A stretch of 64,000 bases of DNA from Amaurobius ferox (GCA_951213105.1 OX578142.1:120189354-120253353); one strand, 5' to 3'; positions 1 to 11,948 are shown, counted from the stretch's first letter. The notes: generated by a model not told the origin, from the letters alone. Program-made: numbers and translations.

Positions 1-660
1 CGTTAAATTTTCTTCAGAGTAAAATGTCAATGGTGCACTACAAAAAATCCAAGAATTCTTTCTTTTCACAAATTAAAAGTTTCTCTATTGATAAACAATG
101 CAAAATACCTCTGTTATGGATCATTGCACAAAATTATTTATATATAAGTTATAATTCCTATTCTGTATATAGTTCTTTGCGTTAAATTTTCTTCAGAGTA
201 AAATGTCAATGGTGCACTACAAAAAATCAAAGAATTCTTTCTTTTCACAAATTAAAAGTTTCTCTATTGATAAACAATGCAAAATACCTCTGTTATGGAT
301 CATTGCACAAAATTATTTATATATAAGTTATAATTCCTATTCTGTATATAGTTCTTTGCATCAAATTTTCTTCAGAGTAAAATGTCAATGGTGCACTACA
401 AGAAATTCTAGAGTTCTTTCTTTTCACAAATTAAAAGTTTCTGTATTGATAGACAATGCAAAATACCTCTGTTCGGGATCATTGCACAACATTATTTATA
501 TATAAGTTATAATTCCTATTCTGTATATAGTTCTTTGCATTAAATTTTCTTCAGAGTAAAATGTCAATGGTACACTACAAGAAATCCTAGAATTCTTTCT
601 TTTCACAAATTAAAAGTTTCTGTATTGATAGACAATGCAAAATACCTCTGTCCGAGATCA
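1..660. repeat. Tandem repeat, ~179-bp unit, about 3.7 copies
   Basis: The motif TTAAATTTTCTTCAGAGTAA recurs with slight changes near positions 3, 183, 362 and 541, giving a unit of about 179 bp. The first two units are nearly identical; the third and fourth share their own variants (GAAAT for AAAAAT, GATAGACAATG for GATAAACAATG), so the array seems to have grown by stepwise duplication. The array is cut by the window start and stops near 660. Open reading frames inside it are by-products of the repeat. It looks like satellite or minisatellite DNA. Confidence 0.93.
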
Positions 661-692
661 TTGCACAAAATTTCAACAAAAGTTGGCTGCGG

Positions 693-1692
693 GGCCATAT
701 TTTAACAATTTTCAACATAGTTGAAAAGTGTTTATGTCTTTGGTCATTCTGTCTCTCTGTCCGCTCGCACGATAACTGCCGTAAAAATGACTTTATCGAA
801 ATAAAATGTTAGTACGCTGGTGAGACTGTCTGTGGGATGTTTGGGAATGAAAATCAATAATATCACCCAATTAGTGACGGATTTAACCCGGGTAGAAGAA
901 ATGAAATACATTGAACCCTATGAGACTTTTTTAAGCGAAGTTAAAATTCACAAATTGTTTTGAAAATTTTAGAAAATATTCAAATTATCACATAAAATGT
1001 GTAAAATAAATTTCAGCAAAAGATGTTGGGTTGTTTATTAAATAAAAATTGAAATAATAATTGCACCCATGATATATGAAGGGATAAAGTGACTCATTGC
1101 AAAATAAAATATAACTTCCATTTTACCGCGGTGACCGTAAATGTTTAAAGATCTTTTAAATTTACATTTAGTATGGCATCCGTCATAAAACCGCTTTATT
1201 TTTGCGTATCATCTGTGTATCTAAATTCTGTAATAATGCAATTACAATATTTTTTATTTTAAATTATCACTAAACTTCGATTATTTTTACAACGAAGCCT
1301 AATTTCAACGCAATACTATGGTACGCAAAATGTAAACAAATCAAACGATTGTAAGGTGAGTTGTATAATAATTGCCGATTTTTTTCGCGCAAAATTATTT
1401 TACTCTAGAGTCTAGAATATAATAGATATGAATGAAATATTCATTGATTTTACATAGAGAAGCAGACGATTAATATTTCGATGACGTCATTTGAATAAAG
1501 TTCATTTTGTGTAACTAACATTTTCTTTATCGATGAAATTTTAAGTTTTCAAGCATAATAAATTACTGTAGTACTGTGATAATTTTAAAAATATCAGTAC
1601 TGAATGTATCCCATTTTAGAGATGTTTTAATAGAATTGCATTTCAGTTGGAAAGAGTTTCTTAATCAATGCTTTATGCATGATTGGTCTTTC
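693..1692 (+). repeat. Dispersed ~1-kb repeat, copy 1
   Basis: This stretch aligns in the same orientation with 48567-49838. Shared blocks include AGTTGAAAAGTGTTTATG, CACGATAACTGCCGTAAAAA, AATATCACCCAATTAGT and, at the far end, CAATGCTTTA-GCATGATTG. No coding potential was seen. It begins with a short palindrome (TTTTCAACATAGTTGAAAA). No clear target duplication or terminal inverted repeat was found, so it could be a non-autonomous DNA element or a Helitron-like fragment; the class is undetermined. Confidence 0.75.
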
Positions 1693-1989
1693 TTATTGCA
1701 ATTTACAATAATCATAAATATTATGGTATATTTATAATATTCAGAACATGTGCTAAAAAGTATGCATGGGTTTTTCTTTGTTTTTTAATTGTAGCATTGA
1801 AATTTCGGAAAATATTAATATATCTAAAATATACGTATATTTCGAAAAAATGTATGTGAAAAATATCAATTTATTGTAATTTTTTTTATAGTACAATATT
1901 TAAAATTGTAATTCATACTTTAATAGCACAAGATATAATGCTATACATAACCCACTAAATTAAATTTATATCATAATTAATTTATAAAA
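1693..1989. other. AT-rich, nothing recognised
   Basis: Very AT-rich sequence with no convincing reading frame, repeat or motif. Confidence 0.5.
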
Positions 1990-2618
1990 GCAGCGTTTTA
2001 AAGGTTTTCAGTTAGAGTGGATAGAGGCATTTTTTTTTTCTTTTATCCCGAATCGTACCAAAAACTAATCAGCAACAAAGTCGCCCACAAGTGACTTACC
2101 TTCCGAATTTTATGAAATGTGGTCCATTAGTTTTTGCATTAGAGATACATAAATTGCACAGACAGACACACACAGACGTCAAGCTAAAAATAATGTTTTC
2201 GTATTCTAGAGGTCCCAAAACGTGTAGATCCTTCGAAAACTCGAGTTGCGATTTTCAGCGTGAGTACAATATTTTCCCTATTTCCATGTATTGCAGGGAA
2301 AGTAAAAAGCATGCGATAAATTAATTATTTGCTGATGTATTTTATTTATGTGTTCTAAAACACGGAGATTCGATTTTTTTTTATTTGTTATACTTCATCG
2401 TATTTCCGGCGAAAACATTTCTATGTGAGTAAAGCACCGTTTCTATTTACATATATATATAATTAGAGAAACTCATTCAAACTATTACTAATATTTGAGC
2501 TCATAATGTAATTTTTGAAATATTTCAGCGAGGTGGATATTTTTCTTTGAATTAGATGTATTTTAAAACATCTGATTGATTGTACATTTATCTTGCTCGC
2601 ATGTTTAAAATCATTTTA
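1990..2618 (+). repeat. Outer segment of the left arm of a giant palindrome
   Basis: Read on the opposite strand, this segment matches 16689-16960 plus about 17640-17850. Paired blocks include TTATCTTGCTCGCAT with ATGCGAGCAAGATAA, GAAACTCATTCAAACTA with its complement near 16810, TTCTAAAACACGGAGAT with its complement near 16890, and AAAACGTGTAGATCC with its complement near 17688. The right arm carries an extra ~680 bp (about 16960-17640) that is missing here. The segment also resembles the ~140-bp units tandemly repeated at 17735-18325. No coding capacity was seen. Confidence 0.8.
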
Positions 2619-3686
2619 CTTATCAATGTTACTTTGTGTCGAATTCGAGTTCCTCTTACTATCAAGTTTTCTACAATATATTTAAAGCATGAATTTCAGC
2701 TATTTTGATTCCATTTTTAATGATTTTTGCTACAATTACAAATGCCAATTAGTAAATAGTATTGCATGACTCGTGTATGTAGTTACAATATGTCACAGCT
2801 TTACCTAATATATCTCCCACTGTATTTTATAAACTATGGGCCCCCATATGACCTATTAATCTGTTGTTTGTAGTACATTCCAACATATTTAATATAATAT
2901 ACCATTAAGGCATTGATAAATATTCCATTTAAAGCATTGATAATCTAAATTACTTCATAGAAATGTTATTGTGAATCTGAGCTCTGATTTAAACATTTAT
3001 GTCAGCTTTATATGTTCATGGATGCGGTTATCGTATCTGCAATGAGAGCCTGATTCAAACTTTAAAACATCTTCTATAGACGGGGTTCTCTCAAAAGTTT
3101 AATCCTTAATAAATTAGAAGCGGGCTGCATGGTAGCACTTAATATATCAGTCACCATAGAAGTTCACATTATTGGGGCATATAGCAAGTTTTCTTGCTGC
3201 CATTGCAGGTTTTCATTATTCAATGTTGACAAGTGTATAACATGTTTTTCAAAATAAAATAAAATTAACCCTCACTCCATATTATGTTAAACGAATAAGT
3301 ACATAAAATGTTAAAGATATTATACACAAATATATGTTCAGAGATTATCTAAAAAACTATGATTCGTACACAGGGATAACTAAAACGTGTGAATCCACGA
3401 ATGTAAGAAAGTTTTTTTTTTTTCTCAAAACTACACTAAACATTTACATGCATGATGATTTTAAAAAAAATTTATATATATACTGAGATTGCTACTTAAA
3501 AAAATCATATCAATTATATTATAGCTCCAATTATATTATAGTCCATTATAGCTGAATGGACCTGAACATAGCCGCCGTCAGAAATTTTGAGTCTCCTATG
3601 CAACAAATGCGAACTCCTCCCTATATTGCAAATTATTGACCTTCTTCAAAAACTGTTTATGCGGCATGTGGGCTACAAACCTCCCG

Positions 3687-3965
3687 GGTGGTGGTACAGC
3701 CCGGTTGTTAGTACGCGAGGATTGCACTCAGATGACTTGAGTTTGATTCCCGGCTCTGCCCAAACTGTCCCCTTGTTCATGCAGAGTACAGCACGTTAAA
3801 TATGTGGATCTGCAAGTCCTTCCGAGAGGTTAGTGGTAGGGAAAGAAAGGTACAGTCCCTGTGAATGCCTACCCAATAGGTTCCGGTATAAATTGGATGG
3901 CACTTCCCGTATCTAAACAGATACCTTACACTTTCGGGTAGGTCGGATGGAAGAAAAAGAATCCT
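3687..3965 (+). mobile_element. tRNA-derived SINE
   Basis: The head carries a plausible pol III A box (TGGTACAGCCCGG near 3692) and B box (GTTTGATTCCC near 3740) with tRNA-like spacing. It is followed by an unrelated body ending in CCTTACACTTTCGGGTAGGT. A second copy at 25106-25370 shares both head and body (CGGCTCTGCCCAAACTGTCCC). The 3' end resembles the B-type mini-retroposons at 28075 and 55922, so those may be 5'-truncated products of this family. Confidence 0.8.
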
Positions 3966-4721
3966 CCCGGGCCCCTATGCAAAGTACCTTTCAGCACCTT
4001 TCAGCCTTTGCCTTACCATTCAGCACCTCTGTATTAGACTGCGGTTTGAGAGACATGCCGGACTGTTTTAAGCAATTTTTCTGTAATAACTGAATGACAA
4101 TTAAAATAAATTGATGACATTTACAAATTTATTACAGTGAAACCTCGATTTTGTGTTTAAAAACATTATATGTGGGACCAATTAAAAAACACCATATGCA
4201 GGAAAACATAATACACGGAAAACTCCATTTTAATTAGAATATAAAAATCAAGGGAAATATATAAGAAAAAAAATAGGACACTTACCCCACTTGATAAACA
4301 TTTAATTAATTAAAATTCAAAATGTGTATTCGTATATTACATTCACGATTGATTCGGTTTCCAAAAGAATTTTTTCCTCGCACTTAATACACAGACTTGT
4401 AAATTTCTTTGTTATAGATAACTATGCCACTTCAAATTTATATAAAAAAAATTAAAGCAAATAATAAATAAAAATCAAAAAATGTAAGGTGAAATTAGCT
4501 AAATTAAAATATTAGGATATTTGAGATGAATATCTCATATTTTTTTTTAAATATCAATTTCATATGTCGAGTTTTTAACTCTAAAAAATATCGAAATACC
4601 CTATAATATCAAAATCTCTATAATTTAGCAATTTTCCAAGTCAAATTTCCAGTTAACTATTAAGGAAAACAGCCACTTCCTTATAGCTTCGACATGTGTA
4701 TCACAGACCTGCCGTAGCTCA

Positions 4722-4805
4722 AGTATAAATAGTGTTGAAGACCCAGACCGTCCGACTCGTCCGAAGACATGAGCAGCTGTTTGGACGGCCGGAGTATAAA
4801 TTGTG
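4722..4805 (-). mobile_element. 58-bp mini-retroposon (type C) with 13-bp target duplication
   Basis: An insert at 4735-4792 is flanked by AGTATAAATAGTG (4722-4734) and AGTATAAATTGTG (4793-4805), a 13-bp duplication with one mismatch. Read on the - strand it starts CCGGCCGTCC, contains GTC-TTCG-GAC (a stem with a UUCG loop) and ends GGACGGTCTGGGTCTTCAA. The two ends pair as a hairpin with one G-U pair and one bulged T, the same architecture as the type A copies at 27975, 31663 and 51013 but with different paired bases. Confidence 0.8.
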
Positions 4806-5145
4806 TGCATATTTTCATTCAGTTCCATTTCCAATGGAATATCTTCCGACATGAGTAAACAGAGAGAAAATCGTTTCTCCTGAAAATCCCACTCGACGCT
4901 TAAAGGAAATAAGAGTGATACCTCTTTGCCAGACGAAGTAAACATACTTTGTTTATTTACATAGAGAAAGTTTTATCCATTTATTTCTGGTAATATATAT
5001 AATTAAAATAAAGGTTACTTGATTGTAAATTATTTGGATAGACGCTGTCTCCCTTGTCAGCCATAAAAACAAAATAAATAACAAAAAATTACAAAAATAA
5101 CACCTAAAAAACTTAAAATGGTATGCTAACATGTTGCATATAAAC

Positions 5146-7040
5146 GTACAAGGTTACCAAATTGATTTTTAAATGAAATGATAAAATCAGTGGTGTGCAG
5201 CGATATTTTGCTTTAGGAAAACACAGCATTTAATTCTGGTATATAAAATCAATAAGGCAAATGTATTATTGCAAAACATTAAATACTACTGCTGAATCTA
5301 TTTGTACATAAATGTCAATCTTCTACTTTTTTTTGCAAACGTATTAATGACATTTTCTTGGAAATTAAGAGATTTTATTTCTCATATTTGAAGAAAACTT
5401 TTTAAGATACAAAAAAATTTATAGTATTTGTGCTACTAAAGGACACATCATCACATATCAATAAGAAATTAACAGATTGTTTCTCTAATCAGAATTATTT
5501 TGTGCTAATTAGACTTTCCTGCTGGCGTTGAAATGTAAGCACGCCAAGTAACATTGAGATCGAGAAAGTTAATTAGAGCTTGGCGACCAATGATCTATCA
5601 TCAATCGCCATTTCACAAATACAAATTCTGCTGAGATTTTATATTAAAAAAAATTCCTTTTTTAAACTAGTGTTAGGTAGGTAATGCTTGCTTCTATGGG
5701 CCACACGCCACTGGATAAAATCTAATTAAAACTGATAATATTTGGAAAACATTTGAAAAGTTTCTACGATTATGACAGGTGACCACCAGTCATGCCCAGG
5801 GCGTTTGAAAACTTGTTCATAACCACTGTCGTTTGAAAACTTATTTCGGTCACAGTCCAGTTATAATCAGAATGGCCAAAGATATTCTCCGGTCATCGAT
5901 ATTATGTGACCACATGATACACAAAATACTTGTTTTTTTTAATGTTTTCTAGAACCGTGCAGAATAACCATGCTGTTTTTTTTCTCTCTGGTGAATGATC
6001 GGATAACGGATAAATAATTGTTAACTGAGGTGACCATTCAGTTACCGTTTCAAACATACCCTTGACGTGTGCAAAAAGCATGAAGATTTGGGGGATTCTC
6101 TACCTTCATAGCAAAAGTCATGCAATAAAATCAATGTGGAACTCATTGAATATTTCAAAGCAGGACCAAGTCTTGTTTAACATAAATGATACCAGGAAAT
6201 GAAAATCGCAACAAAATTACTTAATTCTACAATTGGAGAGTAGATAAGGCATCTTAAGATTTCGGATTAAGGCAGCTTCTTCAGATTTTATTATTAAAAT
6301 AATTTGGACAATTCCAGTATATAGAAATAAAATTCCACTGCAAAACTTTTAAGTGTGCTAAAATAATAAAGGAATTAAAAGGAAACTTGTTGAATGAACT
6401 TTAAACATGTTTGTCCAAAAGTACATACAAAATTAGTTAAAATTTATAAAGTATCTACATATGTGTATATATATATATTATATAGCTATTTATTACCAGG
6501 CATGGGATGGTTTGTGTAAAAAGGTGCTGATATGCATTGTTATAAAGATTGGCAAATAATAGATCAATTATACATACAATGTATAATACTAAATTTTTAC
6601 ATATATAAACATCTTTAAAAATGTTTAGCCAAAAAACACTAGAAAGTTTGCTAAGATTTTATAAACACCAAAAACTTATTAGTGTTCATCTAACCATTTA
6701 ACAAAATATGCACTCTTTTAGCGTGCACGCTTATACACAATTGATAAGAATTTGATATTTTTGTAAATAATACTTGAAGTTGATGTAAAATAATTTTGAA
6801 ATTATGTTAGATTACTGTTTATAGAAAATACGCGTAATTATACATAATTAAAAGATATAACACTCACTCGATTAATACTTCGTAAAAAAATGATATCCAT
6901 TATCCAGCATAACATTGTAGGGTCAAGAAAGAAAAACTGATGGAGCGTAAGGGAAGTGACGTATGTGTGTGTAGGGCATGTTGGCCACGCCTACTGTAGG
7001 CGGTGAAACCCGGTTTCAATATGTGCTTCACAGAAAAGTC
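5146..7040 (+). repeat. Inner segment of the left arm of the giant palindrome
   Basis: This segment is the inverted copy of 7041-8475 plus 11949-12087. Examples: GTGTGCAGCGATATTTTGCTTT (5193) pairs with AAAGCAAAATATCGCTGCACAC (12001); CATGCCTGGTAATAAATA in the right arm pairs with TATTTATTACCAGGCATG (6487); GATAAGAATTTGATATTTTTGT (6742) pairs with 7328-7350. The arms differ by many substitutions and indels, so the duplication is old. No gene is recognised; reading frames on both arms are not conserved in a coding-like way. Confidence 0.88.
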
Positions 7041-8475
7041 AAAGTTCCAAGGCGCATATATTGATACGGTGTGTCCAAATCGTGTATGGGCGATTACGGC
7101 GGCGGCCCACTATGACGTTGAATCCAAACGTCACTTCGCCTCCCGTACATCCTATTTTCTTTCTTTACGCTATAATGCTATTATGGTTATTATGCTACTG
7201 GATATAACATTTTAAGGAAGTATCAATCAAGTAAGTGTTATATTTTAATATGTATAACAACTCAGATTTCCTTTTAACAATAATCAACATCATTTCAAGA
7301 TTGTCTTATATCAAATTCAAGTATTATTTACAAAAACATCAAATTCTTATCAATCGTGTATAAAAGTACACGCTAAAAGATTACATATTTTGTTAAATAT
7401 CGGAAAGGCTAGATGAACACAATGAAGTTTTTGCTGTTTATAAAATGTCAGCAGGATTTCCAGTGTTTTTCTGGCCAAGAATTTCTAAAGATATCTATAT
7501 GTAAACATTATATTGCATGTGTAACTGATCAATTATTTACTAATCTTTATAACAATTCATACTCGCATCTTTTTACACAAACCACCCCATGCCTGGTAAT
7601 AAATAGTTACGGAATGCAGGCATACACACATGTAGAAGTATATTTTAACTAATTTTGCATGTACTTTTGGACAAACTTTCATTCAACAAGTTTTCTTTTG
7701 TAGAAGCAAATAATTTTGTTGCGATATTCAGTTTCTGTTATCATTTATGTTAAACAAGACTTGATCCAGCTTTGAAAGAATCAATGAGTTGCGCATTGAT
7801 TTTATTGTATAACTCTTGGACATGACAACGGCGTGTTTGAAAAGTTAACTGAATGGTCATCTCCGTTAACAATTGTTTATCAGTTATCCGGTCACTCACC
7901 AGAGAAAAAACAGCATGATTATTCTGCACGGTTCTAGACAACATTTCAAGCAAAACACGTGTTCTGTGCATCATGTGATCACATAACATCGATTGAGAGA
8001 AAATCCTTGGTCATACTAGTTATAACTGCACTGTGACCGAAACAAGTTTTCAAATGGCAGTGGTTATGACAAAGTTTTCGAACGCTCTGATCATGACTGG
8101 TGGTCACCTGTCATAATCGTAGAAACTCTTCAAATGTTTCCCAAATATTATCAATTTTAGTTAGATTTTGTCCAGTGGTATACAGTCCATAGAAGCAATG
8201 CAAGCATTGCTTACCTAACATCAGTTTAAAAAAAATAATTTTTTTTTACTATATTATTTCAGCAGAATTTTTGAAACGGTGATTGATGATAGATCATTGG
8301 TCACAAAGCTCAAATTAATCTTAATTAATAAGAGCAAAGATACAAATTTTGTTATATTTTAAAAAGTTTTCTTAAAATTTGAGAAATAAGAACTTTTAAT
8401 TTCCACGAAAATGTCATTAATGCGTTTGCAAAAAAAAATAGAAGATTGGAATTTCTGTACAAATAGGTTTAACAA
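7041..8475 (-). repeat. Inner segment of the right arm of the giant palindrome
   Basis: Reverse complement of the left arm, running outward from a centre near 7040. The centre region of both arms has a GC-richer, promoter-like look: GAAGTGACGT in the left arm (~6953) and its inverted counterpart AACGTCACTTC in the right arm (~7126), plus GGCGGCGGCCC near 7098. The arm is interrupted at 8476 by the Tigger nest and resumes at 11949. Confidence 0.88.
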
Positions 8476-8500
8476 TACAGTCAACCCTCCCATAACACGA

Positions 8501-8766
8501 TTAACTCTAGAATGACTGATATTTTGAACTACCTAGAATGACGGGCAGCGGTTAATTTGACCGCCATAGAAAAAATACAACATACCTTTAATTCAAAACC
8601 AAAACATCATAATTACAGCATTTAGGATGTTTCTTCAACACATTTTTTGCAAAGAAAATAAAAAAAGTCATAAAATTTCAATGGGCTGGGACTAGTCGTT
8701 TTGGAGGAATCGTTTCTCAAAATAGTTATGCGGTCAAAATGACTGCTTCCGTCGTTCTAGTGTTAA
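8501..8766. mobile_element. piggyBac-type MITE with TTAA duplication
   Basis: A 258-bp body lies between two TTAA sites (8501-8504 and 8763-8766). Its ends, CTCTAGAATGAC and the reverse complement of GTCGTTCTAGTG, form imperfect inverted repeats. An internal inverted pair (TTTGACCGCC / GCGGTCAAAATGAC) strengthens the call. It has no coding capacity. It lies near the left end of the Tigger element at 8478 and inserted into it. Confidence 0.85.
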
Positions 8767-9502
8767 TTCATACCGCATTATATTATGAAACTCAGATTAG
8801 TGCACATCAGATTAATTCGTACCATGTTATATGGAAACCGCATACCGCGTTATAAGAAACTCAGAATAAGTACAATACAGAACAATTTGTACCGTGTTAT
8901 ACGAAAACCACATTAAGAGGAACTCAGAACATATAAATCAGACTGATTTATTCTGCATTATATAAAACTGTATTTTTAGAGTACCATGTTATGATGAATA
9001 TAGTTATGAAATATAAGTTTATAGATACAAAAGACAATAAATATATGTTTACATATTTCGAATTACTTTTATTAAGACTTTATAAGAAAATTTGAGAAAA
9101 AATTGGAAATATAAACTTAACTTTTTCCAACAAAAATACTATTAATATTCATCACCGCTGTTAAATATTAGTTAGTGGTCTAATTCTTTTAATGTCCTCT
9201 TCACTTTGCATACCTTCATTTTCGTTTTCAAATGTAGTTTTAATTTGTAACTCTACCAAAATCTCTCTGAAAGTAGCTAACCAATTTTGTACTTATCTTT
9301 TAAACATTGCACTTCGCACTGATGAAGGATCACTTCAATAAAGTAATTTTCTAATTGTTTACCGAAACCCAGCCCCCTTTTCACATCACATAAATTAAAT
9401 TTGAAACCCATTCTTTACCCATATTTTCGTCTACCAATGCATTTGAGGTGAATGTATTAATATGTTTTACATGGGATTTCCCTGATAACTTAAATTGAAA
9501 TA

Positions 9503-11705
9503 CAATAAACTCCCGATTATCCGCGGAATAGGGTGGCGTGATAACCACGGATAAGCGAATTTCGCGGATAATCCGCAAAATAGCTGGAAAAGGACAAAAA
9601 TCCAGACACAAATGCATTTAAACCATTTTTAAGAATCATAATATAGTAGCACATATTTACACACATAGAGTTGTGACTTCATAAACGGTATCCTTAAGTT
9701 TTTACAAAAAAGTCGGTTAATTATTTTTGTTTTATCGTTTTGATACTCCTCCTCTTTATTTGCGATTGAGGTTTTTTTAACAGCATCTTGTCGCAAAGTG
9801 ATGAATCGTCTTGCTCCTCTACGTATTTAATGATTCCATCAATGTGAGTTAGCGCTTCATCATGGCTCATTTTTTTCTGCATCCCTTCTCCCTCATTTTC
9901 TTCATCGTTCTCAGCCGAAACCACACATTTTTCTCCAGCTATGATTTCTTCATCGGTAAGATGTTCGAAGCCTGAATCGTTTGCGTCATAATTGATCCAC
10001 TCAACGATGTTATCTTCATCCACGTTACTTCCTCCAGGAACAGATTTTTCTAAATTTGCCAAATCAGATGCAGTAACTTCCTCGTATTCTTCTTCCTGTG
10101 GAGACTCTAACGTTTTTTCCACATTTGGCAAAATTTTTCTCCAGGACTTTACTAAAGTCGTTATCTTGACCGTATTCCAAGCAGTGTTGATGTCATAAAT
10201 GCTGTCAAGAATCGTGTAGTCCTTCCAGAAGCCCTGGAGATCGCCCCCTCTTCAATCCGTTTTTTCAATAAGTTGGTTCGATACATTTTCTTCATATAAG
10301 CAATAACTCCCTGGTCCATGGGCTGGGTAAGTGTTGTGACGTTAGGTGGCAAAAACTTGATGAAAAAATTTCCATCTTCTGATTTCAGAACACTTTCTCC
10401 TGGGTGAGCCGAGGTGTTGTCAAGCAACAATATGGCTTTTTTGGGTAGGTTTTTAGACTTGAGATGCTCTCTCACTTGGGGAATGAATTTTTTTTCGAAC
10501 CATTCCTGAAATAGTTCTTGAATCATCCAGGCTTTTTTTTGGTTAAAGTAATGAACTGGAAGGTTTTCAGCTCTTGTACCTTTAAAGGATCTAGGTTTTT
10601 TTACTTTCCAATCACTACGAGTCTTAGTTTGTGTGTTCCCGTGACATTGCTGCAAGACATTATCGTCAATCGTTCCTTACTGGTTTTATGTCCTGATGCT
10701 TGACGCTCTCTTTCAAACGCCAGTGTTCGCGTCGGCAAACATTTCCAATACAGTCCAGATTCGTCAGCGTTGTATACTTGTTCATACGAAAGTTCTTCTG
10801 ATTTTAAAAATTCCTGAAAATCATTTTTAAAGTCCTCTGCTGCTTGATTATCGCAACTTAATTTGTCACCGTGAAGTCCGATTTCTTTAATCCCATGGCG
10901 TTGTTTCAATCTAGTTAACCAGCCTGATGACGCATCAAAAGTCCCTTCCATTCCAAGTTTTTCGAAAAATTGCTTAGCTTCTGTAGCAATAATCGGTCCT
11001 GAAATGGGTATATCCTCACTTCCTACTTGACTCACCCATTTTAATAATACCGCGTCCAATTTTTCATAGGTGCTGGTTTTCATGGTTTTCATTTTCTTCA
11101 TGGACGATGAGTTGTCCGATGCGGAAGCAAATTGCATTAGTTTATCTTTTTGCTTCATAATGTCTCTAACTGCAGACTCTCCAATGCCATACTTCAAGCT
11201 CATTTGTTTTTTCGATGAACCATTTTCAATTTTTTTTATCAACTGTAACTTATCTTGGATGGGTAAGACAACTTTTTTTTTCTTTTCGCTCATCGCTAAA
11301 ATTACAAGTTTAAGCAGACGCGAGCAGATCGTGCACACAGATTGACCGCAGCGTTCTAAAGTGATGTGGTGTCAATTCTGACTTGAAATGGCAAGCGTAA
11401 AGGAATGGGGAGGTACGGAAAATGACCTCGGCCAATTCGCCACGACCTTCAATCTGGTCCGAAACCTGACAAAAAGCATATTCGTCCATTGTGCAGGTTT
11501 CGGTGACCTTGGGGGGGGTAGAAAGGAATAGGAACAATCCGATTGTTGCTCTAAAAATAGATTTTGCATTTGTTGATCATGAAAGGCGTGTTGCGTGTTT
11601 ATTTCTCTAGATTCCGTAAATGATCGTTGCAAAAAAAATCGCGGAAGACCACGCGGATAATCCGCAAAGCGGATAATCCGTCCGCGGATAATCGGGAGTT
11701 TACTG
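9503..11705 (-). mobile_element. Almost intact Tigger element nested inside another Tigger
   Basis: The element is bounded by TA (9501-9502 and 11706-11707). Its inverted termini read CAATAAACTCCCGATTATCC on the left, and the reverse complement of the right end is CAGTAAACTCCCGATTATCC. Extra copies of GGATAATCCGC lie just inside both ends (9565 and 11655-11690), as is usual for transposase binding sites. It is 2203 bp long and carries one transposase gene on the - strand. It is younger than its host element at 8478-11946. Confidence 0.93.
9721..11338 (-). pseudogene. Tigger (pogo superfamily) transposase with two frameshifts
   Basis: The protein is a cut-and-paste DNA transposase of the Tigger/jerky type. 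Translation most likely starts at the MSEKKKK methionine near 11293, before a Psq/CENP-B helix-turn-helix (IQDKLQLIKKIENGSSKKQM...GIGESAVRDI) and a second DNA-binding half (GWLTRLKQRHGI). The catalytic acidic residues lie in [20 protein letters not shown] and QPMDQGVI. An acidic tail follows (VTASDLANLEKSVPGGSNVD) and the frame ends at 9721. Only two small indels break the gene: one near 10600-10615 between VVIGK and KKPRSFKG, and one in a G-run near 10243, after which the frame [18 protein letters not shown] continues. Otherwise it looks recently active. Confidence 0.93.
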
Positions 11706-11948
11706 TATGGTGATGTACGTGGATGAAAAAGCAGGGGAATTCCCCATTCATTTCGAACCGTAAAAGTGTAATAGAAAAAATCATGCTATAGGGAGACTAC
11801 TTAAACTGAGTGGTGTTATAGAGGAACCGCTTTATAAGACTACCGCATTTTATGAATATCGCCTTATGACAGAGATGTCGCAATTTTTACTCCACATTAT
11901 ATTGAATCCGCACTATGAGAGTACCACGATATAGGAGGGTTGACTGTA

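Larger units (their letters stand above)
2619..5145. other. Gene-free sequence present only in the left palindrome arm
   Basis: The two flanks of this block are adjacent in the right arm once the LINE at 12088-16677 is removed, so these ~2.5 kb were either inserted here or lost from the other arm. Inside are a tRNA-type SINE (3687-3965) and a 58-bp mini-retroposon (4735-4792). The rest is AT-rich DNA in which no gene is recognised. Confidence 0.6.
8478..11946. mobile_element. Outer non-autonomous Tigger/pogo-like element
   Basis: The ends are CAGTCAACCCTCC (8478) and GGAGGGTTGACTG (ending 11946), a perfect 13-bp terminal inverted repeat flanked by the TA target duplication (8476-8477 and 11947-11948). 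Removing the two nested elements (8501-8766 and 9503-11705) leaves about 1 kb. That remainder is built of degenerate short repeats (GTACCATGTTATA, CCGCGTTATA, GAAACTCAGA), typical subterminal repeats of Tigger derivatives. It has no transposase of its own. It sits in the right palindrome arm, so it inserted after the inverted duplication. Confidence 0.92.

Noticed and set aside
203..505. 100-codon reading frame as a gene
   Set aside because: It lies entirely in the ~179-bp tandem repeat and repeats the same peptide.
4625..4945. 106-codon frame as a conserved gene
   Set aside because: It runs through a mini-retroposon and no family is recognised; kept only as a speculative finding.
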